Shown in pieces: positions 35,333 to 45,446 of a stretch of DNA of 64,000 nt. The notes under the pieces are model-generated. The model was not told the DNA's origin and did no database searches. It saw only the letters and a program-made list of their open reading frames with translations. The position numbers and the translations under genes are program-made. Location of the stretch: positions 124,001-188,000 of the forward strand of contig BDDD01000557.1 of NCBI GenBank assembly GCA_001972305.1, given 5' to 3'. Every line of letters begins with the position of its first letter. Within the stretch, counting starts at the first letter, position 1. This stretch comes from Cephalotus follicularis. Lineage: Eukaryota; Streptophyta; Magnoliopsida; Oxalidales; Cephalotaceae.

Positions 35333-36575
35333 ATGCCTAGAACTAAGAATGCTGAGATTGGGGAAGGCTCAAAAATGAAGAAAAAGCATAGGAAGAAAGA
35401 GGAGAGCAAGAGATGTTGGGAATCAATCTTCACAGGAGGAAACACGTCAAGTAGTAAGGTATCCCGAAGCTTATTTCGAACGAAAGATTCTAGTAGGTAA
35501 AATCCTTGATTTTGACTTTTCCGTAAATGAGGGTTTTCCCTTTGTAAAGTGGTTAAATGCCCAAGAACTAGGACCCCTATTCAAAATTAATCTTCCTCAT
35601 TACCCTGATTTAATGAAGGAATTTTATGTCAATATTCTTCCTAGTTCGGAGGTAGACTTGTTCACTAGGGTAAAAAATAGGAACATTGAATTGAGTTTTA
35701 CTACCCTAGCTTCTATTTTGGAGATTCCTTATGATGGCACTAGGGCTTGGTGTCAAAGATATCGGGCAGTAGATGGTGTGTTTAACAAGGAAGAATGTGT
35801 GCGTTTGCTGTTTGGAGAGAACGCACAAGTTTTGTAAAAGATACTCTCTAGAAATATTAGTCTTAATCATAGATTTTTGCATCGTGCCATTGCAACACAT
35901 GTCTTGCATAAAACCGGTGGCTTTGATGAAGTGACCCATATGGAAGCATTCACAATGTTCATATCATTACTGGTCGTAGGATATGTGTGCCCAAGTTGAT
36001 TCTAAACCATATGCAAGTGACGCATGCTAGAGAGAATGCTAGGCTGCCATATAGCAATATCATAACCAAAATCCTAATCCATTTCAATATGGACCCGAAT
36101 GGAGAAGTCCACCATGCACTTCAAAGTGCTGACAAATTAGGAAAAGAAACCCTAGGAAAGATGGGGTTCAAGAAACACAAGAGGCTTGGTACATAGGTTC
36201 CCATAAATGAAAATTCAGATAGGGTAATTGGTGAAGGAGAAGAAGAGGGAGGAGAAGAGGTACAAGGAGAAGAAGAACGAGCTCCACAAGCTAACCCCGC
36301 TCCTAATGTTAATGTGCCTAATAGCCAATTTGATCAAATTATGCAAGCTATTAGAGGCCTAGAGATGGGAACTCAAAGGATTGAGCGAATGCAAAAGAGG
36401 ATTGAAAGAAAGCTCGTTCAGAAAGGAGTTATTGGAGACGAAGGCATCACATCCTCCTCAAGCCAAGAAGATTAACCAAATCAAGGAGAAAAGGAAGAAG
36501 GCACCGATGTCTTGGACGATGTTGGAAATGGAGATGGTGATAACAATGAGGATGATCACATGGACGATTGAGTTG
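35333..36575 (+). pseudogene. Copia B 3' gene region (envelope-like position; plant transposon-protein domain)
   Basis: Starting near MPRTKNAEIGEGSK. The 35560-35840 part reads YPDLMKEFYVNILPSSEVD...ELSFTTLASILEIPYDGTRAW, which resembles the YPDLVREFYANL...LA.ILGIP pattern of the 'putative plant transposon protein' domain. That domain is often found downstream of pol in Sireviruses. A later part (35870-36190) keeps HRAIATHVLHKTGG and LPYSNIITKILIHF. The tail is acidic (Glu/Gly-rich) and then coiled-coil-like. I see no clear membrane segment, so an envelope function is not supported. It is broken. Confidence 0.6.
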
Positions 36576-36589
36576 CTGCATTATCACAT

Positions 36590-37634
36590 TGAAATACCAA
36601 TATGGCAACTCTTAAGAAATAAATAAAATTGTTTGCGGAATTAACAAATTAAGAACTATGAAGCTAAACAAACATACAAGAACAAATAAAACAAATATAA
36701 TTAAAGAGAGAAGGGTTAGAGAGTGTACAAATGAATTTATAGTGGTTCGGCAAATCCGTGCCTATGTCCACTTTCTCAAGAACACCTTGAGATTCCACTA
36801 GAGACCACTAGCAACCTTTGATTTCGGCTTGCGGGTGCAAATCAAAGAAAAACCACTTTACAAATGATCGACCCCCTTTGATAATCCTCCTAAGGGTTCA
36901 CTTCCCTTGATTATCTCACGAAGGCATCACTCCTTTCTTTTACAATGAAAGACTTAAAGGATTGGTTTGTGTTTACAAATAACCTCTTAAAGGTTGGATA
37001 TGAAAGTGATAGCTAGTTACAAGCTTTGGATGTGAAAATGTAAACTATATCTTGATGTTCTTCTCCTTATAGATGTGCAAGTTGAGCTTTTTGAGATTGG
37101 ATGTTCAAAGTCCTCTTTAATCTTGTTTCTTGGCCTCTATATATAGCTTTTTTCAGTTTATGGCCGTTGTAAAAATAATATAGCCGTTGGAGAAGTCTTG
37201 AAAGTTGTTGCATAAAAGTCGGCTCTTCAAAACGTGATCATTAACATTTCTGCTGCGCAAAGCGTCGACGGTGTCTCTTAAAGCGTCGGTGCTTATGTTA
37301 CCGTTACGCGTTGTATTTGAATTTTCTTGCTCTGTCTGCTGGCGCTTTGATTTTGGTATCGACTCTTTGGTATAAAGCGCTGACGCTTTTCCTTGAGCGT
37401 CGCCGCTTTGTGTTCTTCAATTGATTTTGTAAGTCACTGTTTTTAACCGCAGATACACGCTCCTCAAGCGTTGACGCCTTGGTCCAAACCGCTGACGCTT
37501 TGCTCAAAACTGTCGGCGCTTTGTCCTGTTTCTGCACTTCTTTATTTTGTTTATCTTTTACTTGCACAGAAAGTAACAAAGTTAAATGCAAATTTGTAAT
37601 CATTAAAACTTAGGATTGAGACTAAAAGTCAACA
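36590..37634 (-). mobile_element. Solo LTR of a Sirevirus-like Copia, nested in Copia B
   Basis: TG...CA on the plus strand, flanked on both sides by cacat (36585-36589, 37635-37639). On the minus strand it matches Copia LTRs: gtcaatcc-like start, box array, then ggacataggcacgg...gaaccactata. It is about 1.05 kb with no internal domain, the product expected from recombination between two LTRs. Confidence 0.88.
37262..37519 (-). repeat. Phased GTCGAC box array in nested solo LTR
   Basis: gcgtcgacgg and gcgtcggtgc are 21 bp apart; gcgctgacgc and gcgtcgccgc 20 bp; gcgttgacgc, ccgctgacgc and ctgtcggcgc 21 bp each. Confidence 0.85.
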
Positions 37635-37639
37635 CACAT

Positions 37640-38117
37640 CATCATTTTTGCATCTTCTTTATGTTTTGTAATTTGAAAAACTTGGATGATTTGTATTTGT
37701 TTGATGTTTTGTAAACAATGGATGTTTGGATGTTTTGAATGTGTTAAACTTTGAAATCGTTGGATGTATTGATTGAATGATTTGTTTTTACAATGATTTG
37801 AATGTCTCACACTTATTTGATATAATTTACTCTTACCTTTTTGATGTTATGCAAAAAATGGGGAGAATAGTAACTAAGTTGAAAAACGATACATAACCTT
37901 TGTCATACTAAGGGGGAGTATGCAAAGCAACCATTGTCATATTAAGGGTAGTATATTTGACTAAGGGGGAGTATAAATTTCAACTTACTTGAGTTCGTAT
38001 TTTATTCAATAAATGCACATATCGAATAATTTTAACTTACGAATTGTTATACTTTGATTGTTTTCAACTTATAATCATATTGTAGCAAATTTTTGTCATC
38101 ATAAAAAATAGGGAGAT
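37640..38117 (+). other. Copia B region before 3' LTR
   Basis: AT-rich, with repeated phrases of the type ggatgttt and ctaagggggagtat (twice, 37910-37975), the G-rich motif that commonly precedes the 3' LTR of Copia elements. It ends in the polypurine tract aaaaaatagggagat next to the LTR at 38118. Confidence 0.65.
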
Positions 38118-39670
38118 TGTTGACATTTATGTCTCAATCCGAATTTTGATGATAACATATTTGCATCTAACATCGTTTCTTTTTATGCAAGAAAAGTTAA
38201 CATCGCAAAACAAATCAAAGTTTTAAAAACAGGACAAAGCGTCGACGGTATGTAGGGAAGCGTCAGCGCTTAAGGGGCAAATCAATGAAGGTTCTGGTCA
38301 AAGCATCAGCGGTTTGGTACAGAGGTAGTTGAACATTTAACAAAATGTTCAAAGCATCGACGGTATGAAGGAAGCGTCAGCGCTTAGCAAACTGACAAAG
38401 GAATAACACCAAGCACCAACAGTTGAACATTCAAAGTGAAGATCAGAAATGCTCAAAGCGTTAACGGTCACAGAGAAACCGTCAGGGCTTAACACCAAGG
38501 CTCTAGCGCTTAAGGAGCAAATGTCAGCGGTCTAGTACAGACCAAATAAATTCATTTGATGGACCCAAACAGACGATGCTCTGAAGAAAGCGTCAGCGCT
38601 TTCACCCAAATTGTCGTCATCAAACTCAAAGCTTCAGTGGTTTAAGTAGGGAATTTCAAATTCAAATGCATAATGGTCACCTAAGCGGTGACGCTTAGAA
38701 CAACTATGTCGATGCTTTGGGCGTGGAAAGCAATCAATGAACAAGCTTTTCAACGCCGTTTTTAAGACGACAAGTCCCAAGGCAACTCCAATAGAACTAT
38801 AACCTCTACAACGGCTACAAACTGAAGAAAACTATAAATAGAGGGTTGAAATAAGATCAAAGTAGAACAACATGAAGGATAACAACAACAAGAAGAAGAA
38901 TTGCAATCAAAATTAGCTCAAGAGTCTTTCTATCATTATCAAAGCTTTATTCTCTTATTGTTGTGAGCAAATTTCTAAGTTGTTATCTGAGAATTTACCC
39001 AGTTATATTCAACCTTTAGAGAGGTTTTATCAAACACAAAAACCATTGTAATTCCTTGATTGAAAAAGGGAAGTGAACCCTAAAGTTGTAAGTGATTGAG
39101 GTCAATCACAAAGAAGTGTAAATGTGCACTGAATAGCTCCTGGAAATATATTCGGAGAATAGTGGAAACTCAAGGAGGTCCTTGGAAAAAGTGGACGTAG
39201 GCAAGAGTTTGGCCAAACCACTATAAAAACCATGTTTGCACTCTCTTACCCTTTCTCTTTACTTTTTGCATATGTTTCTTAGCAATTTTCTACTTTGTTC
39301 TTTAGCTTGTTGAATTGTTATCTTAAGTGCCTTAAGTTAAAAAATTCAAAAATATTACAAATACTACAATTCACACATCCCCCAAAAAAGTGTAAATGTG
39401 CACCGAATAGCTCCTGAAAATATATTCGAAGAATAGTGGAAACTCAAGGAGGTCCTTGGGAAAAGTGGACGTAGGCAAAAGTTTAACCGAACCACTATAA
39501 AAACTATGTTTGCACTCTCTTACCGTTTCTCTTTACTTTTTGCATATGTTTCTTAGCAATTTTCTACTTTGTTCTTTGGCTCGTTGAATTGATATCTTGA
39601 GTGGCTTAAGTTAAAAAGTTTAAAAATATTACAAATACTACAATTCCCAACCCCCCCCCCTAGTATTTCA
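38118..39670 (+). repeat. Copia B 3' LTR with duplicated tail
   Basis: It matches the 5' LTR throughout. After the usual C-rich end (about 39380) the last 270-280 bp, from gtgtaaatgtgcaccgaatagctcc to the C-run and tagtatttca, occur again (about 39391-39670). Only the second copy reaches the TSD. Confidence 0.88.
38239..38715 (+). repeat. Phased GTCGAC box array in Copia B 3' LTR
   Basis: Counterpart of 28881-29358 with the same phase. It includes gcgttaacgg and ccgtcagggc at 21 bp. Confidence 0.85.
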
Positions 39671-40709
39671 ATAGTGGAATGAAAAATATAATCACAATGA
39701 CCTCATTATGGAGAATATATATATAATCGTTAGGTGGATTCTAGGAAAGGACAATCTGCCTATATCATTTTTGGTAGGTTGAGATGTGAATCTCAATAAT
39801 ACTCAAGCTAATATGAGTCCTTGGGAAGGTAAAGCAGATGCAGAAACTATGCACAATCTTTCAAATTCTGCCATTAGAGTTTATGATATGTTGAATGAAG
39901 ACGTGTTGAATCCAATCGAGAAGACAAACTTTGTTGGATGAAATCACAATATGGTATTTTTGGTTCATCGTGGTATGGTGATAAAAATAAGTTTAAAGGG
40001 GGTGGCTTTTGATGGTATAAAAAAAAGGAATAGATGGTTGCCTCCCATGATTTTTTGTTTCATGTGGAAATTAATACATGAAAGTTTTCATATGGAAGGT
40101 AATATATGGAATCTTGGCATTCTGAGTACCTCAAAGTGTAACTGTTGTGTTAGTCTCAAAATGAAAACCCTTCTCATCTGTTCATGCACAGTGATTTGGT
40201 GAAGCATGTATGGTTTTACTTTGGTAGTTGTTTGAATGTTCCTATGAGAAATAGTTTGTAGAGTTGGATTGGACAGTGTAGTCCTACAAATGAGTTGGGT
40301 TTTGTCAGTATTATCATTTTTATCTGTGCATGCTGGGAACTTTCTATTAATTGGAACAATGAGGTGTTTGAGAGAAAAAAAAAATGTCTGCAGCAGATGT
40401 GATTTGGAAAGTTTAGATTTTACGTCTTCTACAACAGTACACCTCATCTTGCAACCTGGGTTTTCATGATATTGTGTGCTTACAAAGTTTGCAATTGCCA
40501 GTCATCCAAGCCCAAGTGAGACGTGGTAGATGGATAAGATGGAGTAAACTTATTGAACAATCTGTTACATTAAACACTGATGGTTTAGTCGTGGATCATA
40601 ATATGACGAGTGTAGGCATTGTCAGAGCATCTCCGGGTTTGGGCTTTTTCTGCTTTTTTTTATATGGTACTGATACTTGTGTTGGGTTTTCAAGCCATTA
40701 ATGAACTTG

Positions 40710-41925
40710 AAAATTTTATTATGATGATAAAAAAAATGTTAAAAAGAAATGACTAAATTAATAATGGACTTATATGTATACACTTAGTAACAAAAGGTAG
40801 AAAAAGATTATAAAACTGCACTGTTATGATATAAATCGTTACAATCGACGTTATTGCAAATAAAGTTGACATGTTGGATTTTATTTGTGACTTGTGCAAG
40901 AAGAAAAGATGAATGTGACGACATCCAAATTAATACAGTTGACGTTCAAACAAGTCAAGTCAAGTAGTTTTAGCCATATCAGCCGACGTGTAGAAATAAT
41001 TTTTTGGCCGAGAGTTTTTGAGATTAATGGCGACGCTTTTGATCAGTTAAGGCGATGTGTTGGGAAAAATCAAGAATAAGTCGACATGCAGAACAATTAA
41101 GGCGATGTTATGGAAAAATTCAAGAACAAGGCGACGTTCAGAAAAATAACGATAATGTTTTTAAGATCAAAGCTAAAGACGTATCTAAGGCTTGTCAACA
41201 ATAAGTGACGCGTCAGAATTTAGTCAACGTTTTAGTCTATAAAGTTGATGCCCTGTAGTTGATTTTGAGCTAACGGTTAGTTGACAAAGAGCAATAATCA
41301 TGGGATTTTTGTCTATGTTCCTAATGGCTACAAGATTGATTTTTCAGCTATAAAAAGGTATCCCTAAAAGTATTCTAATATCAAGCAACAAAGAAAAATA
41401 TCTGATCAAAATATTCAAGAATTTTATCAAGTTTTTCTCTCAAAATAACATAATCACTCAAAAGAGTTTATGTTTATATACTTGACCTATTGTGAGGTCT
41501 TCTACATTGTAAAAAGCTACTTAAACTTCTGTAATTGTTATCAAGAGTGGTGTGTTCTTGAAAGCCACTAGGTGTGAGGTTGCTTAGTGATTGGGTAAAT
41601 CACTGAAGTGTAATATGTTTCGATTTACACCCGAAACTCAAATCAAGGTATTTATTAGGGAGGAATACTAGAAGGGGAAGCCTTAGGCAGTAGACGTAGG
41701 CAAAGAGATTAGCCGAATCACTATAATTCGTGTTTGCATCTCTCTATTCTTAATCTCTTTTAATTTTATGTTTGTGTGGATGATAAATGCTTGATTAATC
41801 TTGTTCTTATACTTGTTTAAATTCATGGTACTTATTCATCACCTTTGTTTAAATTTGTTAAAATAAAAAAAAGTACACATATCTATTGAATATACAATTC
41901 ATCATTCCTCTTGTGTATTATCTCA
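40710..41925 (+). mobile_element. Solo LTR of a Sirevirus-like Copia, nested in the LINE
   Basis: It interrupts the LINE RNase H reading and is flanked by acttg on both sides (40705-40709, 41926-41930). Internal marks are ctataaaaagg (41349), gtagacgtaggcaaagag...ccgaatcactata and an end in tgtgtattatctca. It is worn, and the starting TG is blurred, so it is an old insertion. Confidence 0.75.
40846..41275 (+). repeat. Degenerate GTCGAC-type boxes in the LINE-nested LTR
   Basis: Scattered cgacgttattgc, gttgacgttc, cgacgctttt, gtcgacatgc, ggcgacgttc and gtcaacgttt. The 21-bp phase is mostly lost, as expected of an old copy. Confidence 0.5.
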
Positions 41926-42365
41926 ACTTGGTATAGGTTTTGGCCTTAAAGAGGGCCTATGGATAGCTGGGCAAGCTCAGGTTAATATTTTGAAACTATT
42001 GATTGATTTTGTTGCTGACAGATTGGATGCGCCTTGGCACTTGACCTATATTATTAGGGATATCAAGAGTTCATTACCTCAGCAAGTTCAACTTGCACAT
42101 GTTGTATCATCAAGCTAACAGGGTTGCGGATGTGTTTGCAGCTTATGCTCATCAGCACATAGATTGTATCTATTTTCAAAACGTGATGGATTTTTCTGCT
42201 AAGATTTAGCAGGTCTATATGGATGACAAAATGGCTTGGCCACTTTCAGGGGTTAAGGTGTCTTTTTTTTATATGTTTTTTAATGTATTGTTTTTTATAG
42301 AGTGATCAATTATATTTTATTATGGTTAAGCTCACAATCGTACTTCCAATTATGCTTTTGGACCC

Positions 42366-43067
42366 AAAACGATGTTGTCCCACTTAAGTTAGCCCAACGC
42401 CAAACAAGGCCATTTTGGCACTCGGTTGACTTAATTTCCTTACAAAAACATAGACCATATTTTTTTACTATTGGAATTTAATTTACATATTTGATGTAAT
42501 TAAAGATATCCGGTTGACTTGAAAATTGACATGCATGATCTACATATATATAACATCAAATCTAACGGCTGAATTTACAAAATATAAACAAAAAAGTCAA
42601 AATTTTTGATTTTTGGGGTGTTCGGCACACTGTCACGTTTTGCAATATGCCTTACTAGGCTGACCCTGTAGGTCTACATCAAAACATATTGTTACATACT
42701 TATCATGGTAGGTGTATCTCGCTCCGAGGCTAAAGCCTCCTCACCTTACGAATATGAACACCCAAAGTTATATTTGACCACGGGGCGGTGTGCCAAAAAA
42801 CTTAAAATCCAAATTTTTAATATATTATTTATATTTTGTAAATCTAACTTGTGATTTTATGTTTTATATATGTAAATTATGCATGTCAGTTTTCAAATCA
42901 ATCGAATATCTCAAACTACTTCAAATATGTAAATTAAATTCTAACAGTCTATCTTTTGTAATAAAAAAATTAAGTCAGTCTAGCACCATAACGACATCAT
43001 TTAGTGATGAATGACTAAAAAAAATTGAAACAATGTCGTCCCACTTAAGTATGGGACATCATTGTTT
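42366..43067. mobile_element. Fold-back (long inverted repeat) element
   Basis: Two arms of about 260-280 bp (42366-42630 and 42788-43067) are reverse complements with moderate divergence. Examples are ttacatatttgatgtaatt against aaactacttcaaatatgtaa, and catgcatgatctacatatata against tatatatgtaaattatgcatg. A 157-bp centre has no repeat. The outer ends share acttaagtgggac-type sequence. No reading frame. It fits a non-autonomous DNA transposon of MITE/fold-back type. The superfamily cannot be told, as no clean target duplication is visible. Confidence 0.75.
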
Positions 43068-43081
43068 GACCGGCATATGCA

Positions 43082-43083
<2 letters not shown>

Positions 43084-43117
<34 letters not shown>
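43084..43117. repeat. (AT)n microsatellite
   Basis: Seventeen uninterrupted AT units between the fold-back element and the mitochondrial insert. Confidence 0.98.
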
Positions 43118-43119
<2 letters not shown>

Positions 43120-43369
43120 GGCATCAATCTAAAGAGAGTTTGGTGGCTTTCCCTTTACACGGTCAATTTACTTAGCACTTGCGTTAAGGTAGTTTACTTG
43201 CTTACTTGTTAAGGAGAAGCTTGCATTCTAGAAACGGTAGCTTTCGCGCCCTTCCTGCCTGCAACAATTGATATGAATGGCCATGACAACTCTTCAAATC
43301 AAATCCTATTTAGTCTGATTAGATATGTCATTGAAAAAATCCATTATGTCTCTTTTTTGTTTTATTTTC

Positions 43370-43530
43370 GGATTCAGAGGATGAGCCGGCCGATCCTAAC
43401 ATCATTTATGAGGAGTCCTCCTCAGATAAAGATGTCTCCGATGCTCGGCAAGAACAACTTTTTCTATGGTGAGTTTTTTAGCAGGCTCAGTCAAGAGGGG
43501 CAAAAGCAAAAGAGAGATGCTTTCTATCAG
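43370..43530 (+). other. Unrecognised open segment in NUMT
   Basis: Reads EDEPADPNIIYEESSSDKDV then SDARQEQLF, acidic and uncommon in composition. It may be the end of a mitochondrial gene or an open reading frame upstream of the nad1 exon. I do not recognise it. Confidence 0.3.
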
Positions 43531-43639
43531 TAAAAAGCAGATACCGCCCCTACTTCAATTAAAACATGCTCCCACGGTCTGTTTACTGAGGAATCAAAAG
43601 GGAGGACCTGGGGGCCAAAGCATGATGGGTGGGGGTATT

Positions 43640-43687
43640 GAGCCGTAAACGCGGTGGGGGGTGACAGAGAACGTGCTCGTACGGTTC
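43640..43687 (+). ncRNA. Group II intron domain V-like hairpin (3' half of nad1 trans-intron)
   Basis: gagccgt ... acggttc, the paired ends of group II domain V, lies about 55 bp before exon b. In plant mitochondria nad1 exon a is trans-spliced to exon b, and the 3' half-intron lies just upstream of exon b as here. The loop region is longer than the usual 34-nt domain V. Confidence 0.6.
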
Positions 43688-43739
43688 ATAAAAGGGTATG
43701 ATCAACTCGTTGATTGTTGGAAACTTTCACTCCTCTATA

Positions 43740-43821
43740 TTTAAAATATGCCTTTCTAGGAGCATTACAATTTGTAGCTCAAATGGTCTCTTATGAAGTA
43801 ACTATTGGTCTTATTCTTATT
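43740..43821 (+). pseudogene. nad1: nad1 exon b (mitochondrial NADH dehydrogenase subunit 1)
   Basis: 82 bp encoding [26 protein letters not shown], matching the membrane segment [26 protein letters not shown] of plant NAD1, a core proton-pumping subunit of complex I. The exon ends exactly at a group II intron start (gtgcgcc, 43822). Differences from the conserved exon at 43762-43781 are G-to-A and C-to-T transitions, as expected of a nuclear copy decaying after transfer. Alone in the nucleus it cannot be expressed as a complex I subunit. Confidence 0.85.
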
Positions 43822-44948
43822 GTGCGCCTTGTGAGTGCGTTTGGATTCGTGAAGGCAATCGCTCGGATGTTTCTCTAACCTAACACGAGAACGGACCGGA
43901 GGGAACCACAACATAGGGAATTTTCGCGTCTTATCGCAAAGCTCATTTTTAGTTGTGGGTCATAAAGCAGGCTTCGGGCGAGAAGCTTTATCTGATCAAG
44001 GTCGGGGCACAAGGGTCCTGATATTATCTACGTGCGAAGAACCTCAGAGGTGATTGCAATGACCAGAAATCTCACTCATCGGCCTAAACGACAAGCAAAT
44101 ACTCAAACGTGAGAGCATGGGATGACCCAATGAATGGACGAGCTCCAAGGTACGCAGTCACGCCGGGGCTTACGCTCCAAGGAGGGAGGAGAGAGGAGGG
44201 CAAGAACCATGGTTTCAGAGAAGTGGCAGTTCAAATCTTATCTGAATTGCGAGAATAACTGACTAAGCCGTGCCATAAGTAAGGGGAATTGTCAAACTCC
44301 TAACAGGACGATTTTAGGTTGTTTAAAGAGGTTGGGTGACAGATCGGCCTTAGGAGTACTCCGGGATATGAACCAGGGCAACAAACGTCAAGCATAAGAC
44401 GATGCCACCCATTTTCATTTCATGGAATTCCCCGGCAGAGGAAGGGCTGTAGGTGATGGCGCGTTTTTCTTCTTATCTAGAGATGGGCACTGAAATCGTT
44501 CCTATTGGGTCATGTGTGGGACCTAGTATAGATCAATAAAGGCGGGCCGCGAGACCTGTTCTCATAATAGGCGGCAAAGCTGAATAGGAAAGGGGTTGAG
44601 CTAACTGATGAGTGAGAGCCTTTTTCTAAAGGCCAAACTCTCATTTGAAGCTAACATGGCTGGCTATATACAAGTATAGACAAATCAAGATGAGATGGGA
44701 CGAATGATCAGAGGCCACAGTGGGACCACCATAGGAAAGCCCACCCCTGCTAGCTAACATCGAAATCTATTCTCGGACAGTAGAAGTCTCTATGTGAATC
44801 TCTTCCCGACGAGGCCAGGATGAATCGGGCCACCACTTGGGTTGAGAATGGCTTAGCCCATATGCATCATTTGATGAAAGCACTCCAGTCCATTCGCCTC
44901 CTCGACGCTTTCCCTCGCTCAAATAAACTCGAGCATTTGCGATTCTGA

Positions 44949-45125
44949 TTTGGTTCCAGTTCTGAACCGGCCGGAATCACAAAGCCAAGAAATTTGAACC
45001 AGAACCAGACTGCATTTTTTGGTTCCGGTTCATTTTTTTTTGCGGTTCCGATTCTACATTAGCAGTTTCGGTTTCAGTTGTTTGTTTCCGGTTCTGGCTA
45101 ACCGCGGTTCTATTCCGGTTCCAGC
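44949..45125 (-). repeat. Subterminal GGTTCC repeats of hAT
   Basis: About ten copies of ggttcc or ggttcngg in irregular spacing, on both sides of short T-runs. Subterminal repeats of hATs are transposase binding sites in known elements such as Ac. Confidence 0.65.
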
Positions 45126-45446
45126 TTCCAAAATTGTTACTGAAGTACCGTTCGATGTCTGTTTTCTGCAAACAAATAGTCATTGAAAAGCTTATGAAGC
45201 CCATTTTTCACAAATACGACAATAATGATCCAACATGTAATTTTGACATGATTATAAAATGATAAACTCATTGTTGAGCCTGCGGTAATTAGATTGAGAT
45301 GAAAACACAAACTCATGAGAGACAAGAATGTACATTTTTCTATTCATACTTCATGATGCACAAAAATGTTAATTTTTTATTTTATTTTGCCATTCACAAT
45401 TTATACTCATGCAGGCCAAGAGTGTAATTTTTTTTCATTTTATTCT

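Larger units (their letters stand above)
28760..39670 (+). mobile_element. Copia B: full-length Sirevirus-like element
   Basis: TG...CA ends, 5-bp duplication atagt on both sides (28755-28759, 39671-39675), initiator-Met primer site, gag, protease, integrase, RT, RNase H, then over 3 kb before the 3' LTR. That extra 3' space holds a gene region in the position of the Sirevirus envelope-like gene, a box array and a later solo LTR. It is complete in layout but broken at a number of points in pol. LTRs differ at several percent of sites by eye, so it is moderately old. Confidence 0.92.
39690..42290 (+). mobile_element. LINE (L1-type) 3' end, split by a solo LTR
   Basis: Plus-strand remains of the C-terminal part of a plant LINE ORF2. 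The zinc-binding domain after RT is at 39950-40250 (RWLPPMIFCFMWKLIHESFHMEGNIWNLGILSTSKCNCC). An RNase H domain starts at 40530 (VTLNTDGLVVDHNMTSVGIVR). It resumes after the nested LTR at 41931 (GLKEGLWIAGQAQVNILKLLIDF, LTYIIRDIKSSLPQQ, then NRVADVFAAYAHQH). Many frameshifts and stops break it, and the RT core is not in the window. T-rich DNA follows near 42260-42300, with no clean poly-A tail. Confidence 0.75.
43118..44930 (+). other. Mitochondrial DNA insertion (NUMT) with nad1 region
   Basis: The composition changes here to the higher-GC, non-repetitive style of plant mitochondrial DNA. At its centre is exon b of mitochondrial nad1, preceded by a group II intron domain V-like hairpin and followed by a group II intron start (gtgcg). 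The following 1.1 kb is group II intron-like sequence, consistent with the long nad1 intron between exons b and c; exon c is not reached. Edges are estimated from where AT-rich or transposon sequence begins. Confidence 0.8.

Noticed and set aside
36590-37634. Part of the Copia B gene region
   Set aside because: The cacat duplication and LTR ends show a later insertion.
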